Notes under the pieces: generated by a model
What the model saw: only the letters and a program-made list of their open reading frames with translations
Databases searched by the model: none
Told to the model about the DNA's origin: nothing
Assembly: GCA_025667525.1 (NCBI GenBank)
Contig: CM046878.1
Span: 388,930,974 to 388,994,973, forward strand
Length of the DNA stretch: 64,000 nt
From: Glebionis coronaria
Lineage: Eukaryota > Streptophyta > Magnoliopsida > Asterales > Asteraceae
Direction of reading: 5' to 3'
Translations under genes and position numbers: made by a program
Shown: positions 58,340-64,000 of the stretch, piece after piece
How positions within the stretch are numbered: the first letter of the stretch is position 1
Layout: every line of letters starts with the position of its first letter

Positions 58340-59694
58340 ACCCGTTTCGGCTTCCTACATTCCTTTGCCATATGCCCATAGCCTTGACAATTAAAGCATT
58401 GAATCCCACTTTTCTGAACCACTTGAGTACCAACAGTTTCCCTATTCCCAACAGCAGTAGCAATCCTCTATGTATCATATTTAGCATTTTGTCGATCATA
58501 CCGTGCAGAACCCTCAACATGTGTTGGATTACGTCAATCATACATTGGAGGACTTTCATCATGTTGACGTGTGTCATACCTTCAAGGACTCTCAACATAT
58601 TGGTTCCTTGTATTTGATGATGTTCGAAGATTGTTGTTGGTGGGTTTGAAGATTTCCTTGTAGGTCTTCATAATGAAAGCAATTTGTTGCTTCATCTCCC
58701 TATCCTTCTAAGCTAGTTCTTCATCACTGTCTTCTTCAGATGATGGCTCAGGTGATGGTGTTGGTGCTCTTGGTTCTTTATCTCGTGATCTTGTGGGAGT
58801 TGAATACTTAGATGAAGTGGAGTATCTTGGTGAGGAGGATGTAGTGGAGTACCTTTGGTGAGGAGGATGTAGTGGAGTATGACTTTGGAGCACGAGAGCG
58901 ATGATCTTGGACGTGTTGAGTGGTAGACACCAAAGCAAGTGGATTAGCAGTCTTTGCTATCCTTTCAGCTCGAAGTTCATTCGCCTCATTATGAAACTGT
59001 TTCAAAATGTCAAAGAGCATGTGATAGTTGACCTCGTCTAACTTACTCTGTTGTTTCACCAAAGTTACAAACCGTGTCGACTCTGGTTGAAGTTGCTGTA
59101 GAAATTGCACATTGACTTGCATGGTGGAGACTTGTAAATTGTTTCTTGTCATGTCATTCATCATCTTGTATAACCTTGAGTAATATGAATAAATTGATTC
59201 CCCATCCAATGAAGTAAACTTTCCAAAGTTCCAAAACAAGTTAGTTTTGACATCTTGCTTGTTAAGTGATTCTCCTTGTTGCAAGCGTTCAATAGCAAAC
59301 CACATTTCTTTTACAGTAGAGCATGCATCAACCGTTGAGTAAATATCATCCCCAATCGTACTTAGAATCAAATAGATTGCTTCTTTCTCTGCATCAATCC
59401 AAGCACGTTTCTCTTTCGAAGTGTTCTCATATGTTTCCTCAATTGTTTGCTCATCGGAACCGGTCATCGAGTCGGCTTTGCTGGAATTGCAGGAATGGTT
59501 ATTGTAGTGAGGGTATAGGCTCCTTCTTTGATGGAAAGTCGGAGAACATCACCATTGGGTTTAGTGTCAAGATATCTAAGGAATCGTGATTGCCATTGTG
59601 CATATCTACCAGTCACAAGCATTGGTGGTCTCTCTTTGATACCCGCCACCATGATGTTGTTGTTTGTCACACGATACTCTTGAGTTAAATCCAT
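58340..59694 (-). pseudogene. gag: Copia gag, N-terminal part with zinc knuckle (element E)
   Basis: Frame 59694-59464 starts MDLTQEYRVTNNN and contains LVTGRYAQWQSRFLRYLDT. Frame 59467-58808 overlaps it as ATGA and continues the Gag domain (KEKRAWIDAEKEAIYLIL, STVDACSTVKEMWFAIERLQ, SYYSRLYKMMNDM, FLQQLQPE). A tandem duplication near 58815-58885 ('ggtgaggaggatgtagtgga' twice) shifts the frame. The CCHC knuckle (CFNCQGYGHMAKEC) is readable at 58350-58410 in a different frame. B is inserted directly after it and gag resumes at 35893. Confidence 0.87.
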
Positions 59695-59871
59695 TTCGAG
59701 AAACTTGAACTTGTGGAAGTGAAAATGAATCTTAAGTAGATGTGTTGTGATTGTTGTTGTCGATGAAAAATGTTAAAATCCCCTAAAAATTGTCTTATCA
59801 AGAAACCAAAATTTCGAAGGCGAAAAAATCACACGATTAAAAATTTTCACTTTTGTAAAAAATCTTCATTT
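59695..59871 (-). other. Element E leader, part next to gag
   Basis: Non-coding between the TCGGA array and the gag start. No motif recognised. Confidence 0.5.
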
Positions 59872-60440
59872 TCGGAATATTCATGAATTTTGGTATAACT
59901 GTGATTTTCGGAAAAATGGTATTCTTCGGATAAATGGTATTCTTCGGATAAATGTGAGATTTTCGGAAAAATGTGGCGTTTTCGGATAAATGCACTATTG
60001 TCAGAATTTTGTGGTTTTTCGGAATAATGCACTATCTTCGGAATATTATGGATTTTTCGGAATAATAGACTTCTTCGGATAATGACACTTTTCGGATAAA
60101 GAACAATTTTCGGATAAATGCAATGAATGCGGATAAAATCACCTTTTTGGGAAAAATGGCTTTTTCGGAATAATGGCTTTTTCGGAAAAATGGCTTCTTC
60201 AGATAAAATACACTTTTTCGGAATAGTACACTTTTCGGATAAATAGAGCCTATCTTCGGATAAATGAGTGATATTCGGATAAAAGACTTTCTTCGGATAA
60301 ATGTACCTGAGATTTTTTCGGAAAACTGATGATTTTCGGAATAATCCCACTTTCTTCGGAATAAATCTTCGGATACCACCTTTTTTCGGAATATCTACTT
60401 ATCTTCGGATAATTCTTCGGAAAAACCACATATCTTCGGA
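59872..60440 (-). repeat. Interspersed TCGGA array in element E leader
   Basis: 27 copies of TCGGA lie in about 570 bp, mostly as TTCGGAWAAATG-like units spaced on average about 22 nt apart, all in the same orientation. Two reversed copies and one variant follow at 60440-60500. The spacing varies, so this is not a simple tandem repeat. It keeps several minus frames open (59847-60597) with monotonous Ser-Glu-Lys/Phe-Arg-Lys peptides, which I regard as artefacts. Confidence 0.85.
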
Positions 60441-60744
60441 ATGAGAAACCCTTTTCCGAATATTGATTTTTGGAATAATCAAAACCCTTTTCCGAAGATA
60501 TCAATTGGCCAATAAAACTTACTGTTCTTGTACCGAGCCCCAAAACCAATCCAAACAACCCAAAAACTTGCGATTTGAACCACAAAAACTTAACCAAATC
60601 TCTACCAAATCTATGTAAGTGATTTATCTCAAGATTTAGAGCCCAAAAAGACTAAAAAAAATTTAATTCGAGATGATTTTGAATTAAATCAACCGAACCA
60701 CATAATAAACCAAACAATCAATCACAAATCTACCCCGTGGCGAT

Positions 60745-60752
60745 TGATACCA
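60745..60752 (-). other. Primer binding site of element E
   Basis: In the sense strand, TGGTATCAATCGCCAC begins two bases after the 5' LTR. The first eight bases match the tRNA-iMet-type site; the rest does not, as is common in Copia elements. Confidence 0.8.
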
Positions 60753-60754
60753 AA

Positions 60755-61156
60755 TGTTGTTCCCTAATTTAATCACTTCACCATGGTTGATTTTATGAAT
60801 TAAAGAAGAAAGAAAGATAGATGATTTCTAGAGAGAGAAAGTAGTGAGAGAAAGTAGAGAGAAGATGGAGAAACTATGTGAATATTAGATTGAGAAATGA
60901 AAAACAACAACCCTTCCTAACATGCTAGGAAGGGCTTATATAGTCGGGCTCATACATGTAGCCTTAATGGACTATATTGTTTAATGGGTCGGGCTTGAAT
61001 AAAATGCTTAGTACCTTAAAAGAGACCTTTTAAGCTAGCCATCAAGCCCGTAATATCACGACTATTTTAACTAACCATTACAACGTTCTAATAAATATTA
61101 CAATATAAACTTATAACCGAACATTCTTGTTTGAGTCAATATTTTTGAGGCTAACA
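60755..61156 (-). repeat. 5' LTR of element E
   Basis: 402 bp, TGTTAGCC to GGGAACAACA in the sense strand. The partner LTR is split between 5008-5132 and 14871-15147. The TSD AGTGT follows at 61157-61161. Confidence 0.94.
60911..60943 (-). promoter_or_regulatory. Core promoter of E: TATA box abutting a palindrome
   Basis: The sense strand reads CTATATAAG (60943-60935), then CCCTTCCTA, GCATGT, TAGGAAGGG. Both 9-bp arms are perfect in both LTR copies despite about 4.5% divergence overall. It sits about 210 bp into the LTR. Confidence 0.72.
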
Positions 61157-61161
61157 AGTGT

Positions 61162-61314
61162 CTTTATTAGCTCTTTTGTGATTTGGTTTATGAATCTTTG
61201 TAGTTTATGTTGTTTGTGCATAGAGTATCCATGATATGTCCTGATAAAGAAATCCTTCTTTTATCTTGATGTGTATACTTATCTTGTTTTCTTTCATCTG
61301 TAATGACGAGAAAC
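61162..61314 (+). other. Element A spacer before gag, right part
   Basis: Resumes the A sequence cut at 5007; it matches the F spacer ('tcttttgtgat', 'atgaat', 'catcttgatgtg'). The splice-acceptor-like AG of F is not conserved here (TTTCATCTGTAATG). Confidence 0.7.
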
Positions 61315-62913
61315 ATGCCACCAAAGCTAACAACTGCTAGTGTGAACATTATGATTTAGGAGGCAATTGCTAGAGCACTTGAAGCTGATCGTGCTGAGAG
61401 GGGTCAAGGACAAGGGGCTGGTGTTGTTGTTGGTCCGCAAGCTCTAGGAGAATGTGCGTATGCGAGTTTCATGAAATGTGGGCCTACCCAATTTCGTGGT
61501 CCTGGTGGTGCTTTGGAACTGCGAAGATGGATTGAGAAAATTGAGAGCACGTTTGAGATCAGTGGGTGTTCGGAGGCGAATAAGGTGAAGTTTGCTTTTG
61601 CTACATTTCATGATGATGCCTTGAGCTGGTGGAATAGTTAGGTAGCTACTGTGGGATTGGCTGTGGCCAATGGAAGGACATGGTCTGTGACTAAAGTATT
61701 GTTGACTGCTAAGTTTTGACCTGAGGAACAGTTGGGTCAGTTGGAAGATGAGTTGAGACATCTAGTGTTGAGGAATAATGATATTATTGCTTATACAAGG
61801 AGATTTTCTGAGGTGTGCTTGTTATGTCCTGAGTCTTTTGCGGACGACCATAATAACATGAAGCAGTACATTAAGGGTTTATCTAGTAATATCAAAGGTG
61901 AGACTACTTCGTCTAAACCTGGATCTTTTGATGAAGCTGTTCGGATGGCTCATGCTTTGATGGATGTGAAGCTGCAAGATAAGAAAGACAGTATTGCTGA
62001 GGGAAACAAAAGGAAGTGGGAAGCTGCACAATCGAGCCAAGGTAAGAATCGTGGTGGTTATCATAACAACAATAACCAAGGCAGAATAGGAATTAGGAGT
62101 ATAATATGAGGAGGAATGATGGTGCTCGTGCTGATACTGTTCCCCAAGGAAATAAAGTGAACCCTAATTGTGGTCGTTGCAGTCTGTATCATGTTGGAAA
62201 TTTCCCTCCTGCTTGTAACAAGTGTGGGAAGGCGTGGCACAAGGCCACATAATGTAAGAACAAGGGAGTGGCCATTGGGGCCAAGGCTACAAGGGTGCTG
62301 ACTTGTTTCGAATGTGGTGGTAGAGGTCATAAGCAAGGGAATTGTCCGAGGGTTGGCAACCAATATGGAGGAAATGTTGCTGCTGCTGCTCCAACCTAAT
62401 TTGTGGGTGATGCCGACAAGTCGCAAGGTTCAAAATTGGTAACTGGTACGTTCTTACTTGATGCTCGTTATGCTAGTGTGTTGTTTGATTCTGGATCCGA
62501 TAGAAGTTTTGTAGATGTTAGATTCAGTCGCCTTATGGATAGGGAACCAATAAGGTTAACAACTAGTTATAATGTGGAGTTAGCCGATATAAAGATTGTT
62601 AGCACTAGTTCTATACTAAAAGGGTGTTCCTTGAAGTTAGGGAATTATGTGTTTGATATTGATTTGATGCCTATAGAGCTAGGGTCTTTTGATGTGATTG
62701 TTGGTATGGATTGGTTCAAATTCATTGAGAAACCAGGTGTTGACTATGAAGGGTGATGAGTGCACTTCTCGTTTGAGAGTGGTGTCTTGTTTGAAGATGA
62801 CGAGGTATGTGGAAGAAGGATGTGAAGTATTTCTTGCTCAGGTATCTAGTGAGGGTGTAGTTGAGAAGAAATTGGAAGACGTGCCTGTAATTCAGGAGTA
62901 TTCAGAATTATTT
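61315..62913 (+). pseudogene. gag: Degenerate gag and protease of element A
   Basis: Starts MPPKLTTASVN-like at 61315. It is homologous throughout to F 26518-28150: FRGPGGALELRRW, the Gag domain, TSSKPGSFDEAV, Cys/His knuckles, then protease with LFDSGSDRSFVDV. It carries in-frame stops (for example TAG near 61357 and 61638, TGA near 61716, TAA near 62250), frame changes near 62105 and 62740, and a deletion after the protease 'VGMDW' segment. The homology ends at 62913 in the segment that corresponds to the F sequence just before RT; RT to chromodomain are absent. Confidence 0.88.
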
Positions 62914-64000
62914 CCCGAGGTCATTATTTAACCCTATTTTACGAGTATTTTTGATGAGTTTGAATTCTATTAAGTTGATGGTTTAATTTGAAACCAATGA
63001 TTGAAAGCCTTATTTTTACGTTTTAACTAGTTATGAGGACTACTAGTAATCACGATACCGACGGATGCCCGAAATTTTTCGTTGTATTATCGATCGTTTT
63101 GATGTTTGATGTTTTCGACGTTTTCGTCTGAAATACGTTTTAAGTCGTGTCGAATTCATATTATTATAATTTGTGTGCGTTTTAACTTTTGAAAAGTATT
63201 TTTACGAAACCCGACTCCCGTAAAATTTTGAAAATTGACTGTTAGTCATTTCATGCTCTTTAACTAGTATTTTACATTTCAATCCAAAGGAATTCACAAT
63301 TTGAAAAATCTAGCCTCCACCCCCACTATATATAGTTTTTCCACTAACCATTTCACTAAAATATTCAATTTAAAAATTTCACCAAGTTTTTTCTCTCTTC
63401 TTCTTTGTGCTGTGACCTACACACACATAAACATCCATAATTTTGATTTTTAAGCTTGATTTGTGAAAAACTAACCAAAGTCCCATCTTAGAAATTAAGA
63501 GATGATCATTTTGATCTAATTTTTACTTACATGCATTAACTTTCAATTTTTCCTAAAATTTTTGCTATGTTTGATCCATTTTGATGGAATGCATGTGTTG
63601 TTATTATTATTATATTTAATTTTGAATAGTTGCATGTATGATTTTTGAGTTGTGATTCGAAAGGGATAAACATGTAAGTTAGTTAAGAATATTAGGGTTT
63701 TATTTTGATGGTTTTAGGTTGATATTAGGAGTGTAAAAATTGTTGAAATGGGTCAAAAGATTGATTTAGTATGATTTATAAAAATGTATCTTCGGGCAGT
63801 GAGTTTAAAGGTGTCTTTGGAAATCTTAAGTTTGAGTTGAAGCCGTATTGATAGAATACTGTTGTAGAGCTTTTCTCAAGCTTCGTTTTGATACCAATTA
63901 GAGCTTCCAACTCAAAATGAGGAGGAAGTTACGCTAGTTTGATTATTCGAGTACCGAGAGGCGAGTGTCAACACAATCCGAAATTGTTGTTGATATTTGG
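62914..64000 (+). repeat. 3' LTR of element A, missing its first 12 bases and cut by the window end
   Basis: From CCCGAGG it aligns with the 5' LTR from 1254 onward, with substantial substitutions and small indels. The first 12 LTR bases are missing because a deletion joins protease directly to the LTR. About 1.5 kb of LTR should lie beyond the window. Confidence 0.88.
63326..63335 (+). promoter_or_regulatory. TATA box of A 3' LTR
   Basis: CTATATATAG in the same CCACCCCCA context as 1674-1683. Confidence 0.58.

Larger units (their letters stand above)
5008..61156 (-). mobile_element. Element E: Ty1/Copia retrotransposon carrying insertions C, F and B
   Basis: The 402-bp LTRs at the two ends are about 95.5% identical (roughly 18 differences counted by eye) and are flanked by a perfect TSD AGTGT (5003-5007, 61157-61161). 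Minus-strand order: 5' LTR 61156-60755, primer binding site, leader with a TCGGA array, gag (59694-58340 and 35893-33810, then 21943-21221), protease, integrase, RT, RNase H (to 17654), about 2.5 kb of non-coding 3' sequence, polypurine tract, 3' LTR. The Gag-integrase-RT order is diagnostic of Copia. Without insertions the element is about 12.1 kb, long for Copia. The coding region has many frameshifts and stops. Confidence 0.93.
1242..64000 (+). mobile_element. Element A: old Ty3/Gypsy chromovirus, host of the nest, truncated by window end
   Basis: The plus-strand order is 5' LTR (1242-3869), tRNA-Met-type primer binding site, decayed accessory ORF (4162-4823), Copia element E inserted at 5008-61156 (TSD AGTGT), degenerate gag and protease (61315-62913), then a direct jump into a 3' LTR (62914 to the window end). 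RT, RNase H, integrase and chromodomain are missing. The accessory ORF and gag are homologous to those of F, so A is of the same general chromovirus group. The putative left TSD is AGGTG (1237-1241); its partner is outside the window. A is the oldest well-resolved layer: its coding parts carry many stops and frameshifts and its LTRs are clearly more diverged than any other pair. Confidence 0.88.

Noticed and set aside
59872..60440. Possible CRISPR-like or satellite array
   Set aside because: Repeat cores are only 5-9 bp with irregular spacing, in a plant retrotransposon leader; neither a CRISPR nor a regular tandem satellite.
59847..60597. Three overlapping minus-strand ORFs of 115-167 codons
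   Set aside because: They are open in all three frames because the TCGGA array lacks stop trinucleotides; the peptides are monotonous Ser/Glu/Lys/Phe/Arg repeats with no family resemblance.
1..64000. Host genes, tRNA, rRNA or a bacterial-type system
   Set aside because: Every long coding frame is assigned to a retrotransposon domain; no cloverleaf-type tRNA or rRNA core sequence was noticed, and the rest is LTR or leader sequence.

Overview
The window is plant nuclear DNA, and essentially all of it is nested LTR retrotransposons. I found no host protein gene, tRNA, rRNA, CRISPR array or bacterial feature. The signs are Ty3/Gypsy chromovirus, Athila-type Gypsy and Ty1/Copia polyproteins, tRNA-type primer binding sites, polypurine tracts and 5-bp target-site duplications (TSDs). 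A eudicot is likely. The very long coiled-coil Copia Gag resembles copies I recall from Asteraceae, but that is recollection, not proof.

Six elements can be resolved, most by matching LTR pairs plus TSDs. A (1242 to beyond 64000, +) is an old Gypsy chromovirus holding almost the whole window; its 3' half of pol is deleted. E (5008-61156, -, TSD AGTGT) is a Copia element inserted into A between an accessory ORF and gag. E in turn carries three insertions: C (5133-14865, -, TSD TATGT) in its 3' LTR, F (21944-33804, +, TSD CGAGA/CGAGG) in the end of gag, and B (35894-58334, -, TSD CCCTA) just after the gag zinc knuckle. B carries D (40289-51386, -, TSD GATAC), an Athila-type element, between its RNase H and integrase. 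A further decayed LTR (769-1241) is probably A's own target.

Hand-counted LTR differences agree with the nesting: E about 18/402 (4.5%), C about 0.8%, B about 0.7%, F about 0.5%, D 2/1603 (0.1%). The order is A, then E, then C/B/F, then D.

Coding state: D is nearly intact, with complete gag and pol frames separated by one in-frame amber codon. F is nearly intact, with one in-frame stop in protease and two lost zinc-finger ligands in integrase, plus an extra ORF upstream of gag. B has pol lesions and D inside it, but its gag-to-protease linker shows three short, phase-consistent intron-like segments, the most interesting signal here. E is a multiply frameshifted Copia pseudogene. C is a non-autonomous element with fresh LTRs around a decayed internal region. 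A has only degenerate gag/protease.

Regulatory structure also stands out. E and D, from different superfamilies, both have a TATA box abutting a perfect CCCT(T)CCTA palindrome, and both carry clusters of a TCGGA-type motif in the predicted 5' leader RNA. Several gag start codons directly follow a splice-acceptor-like sequence.
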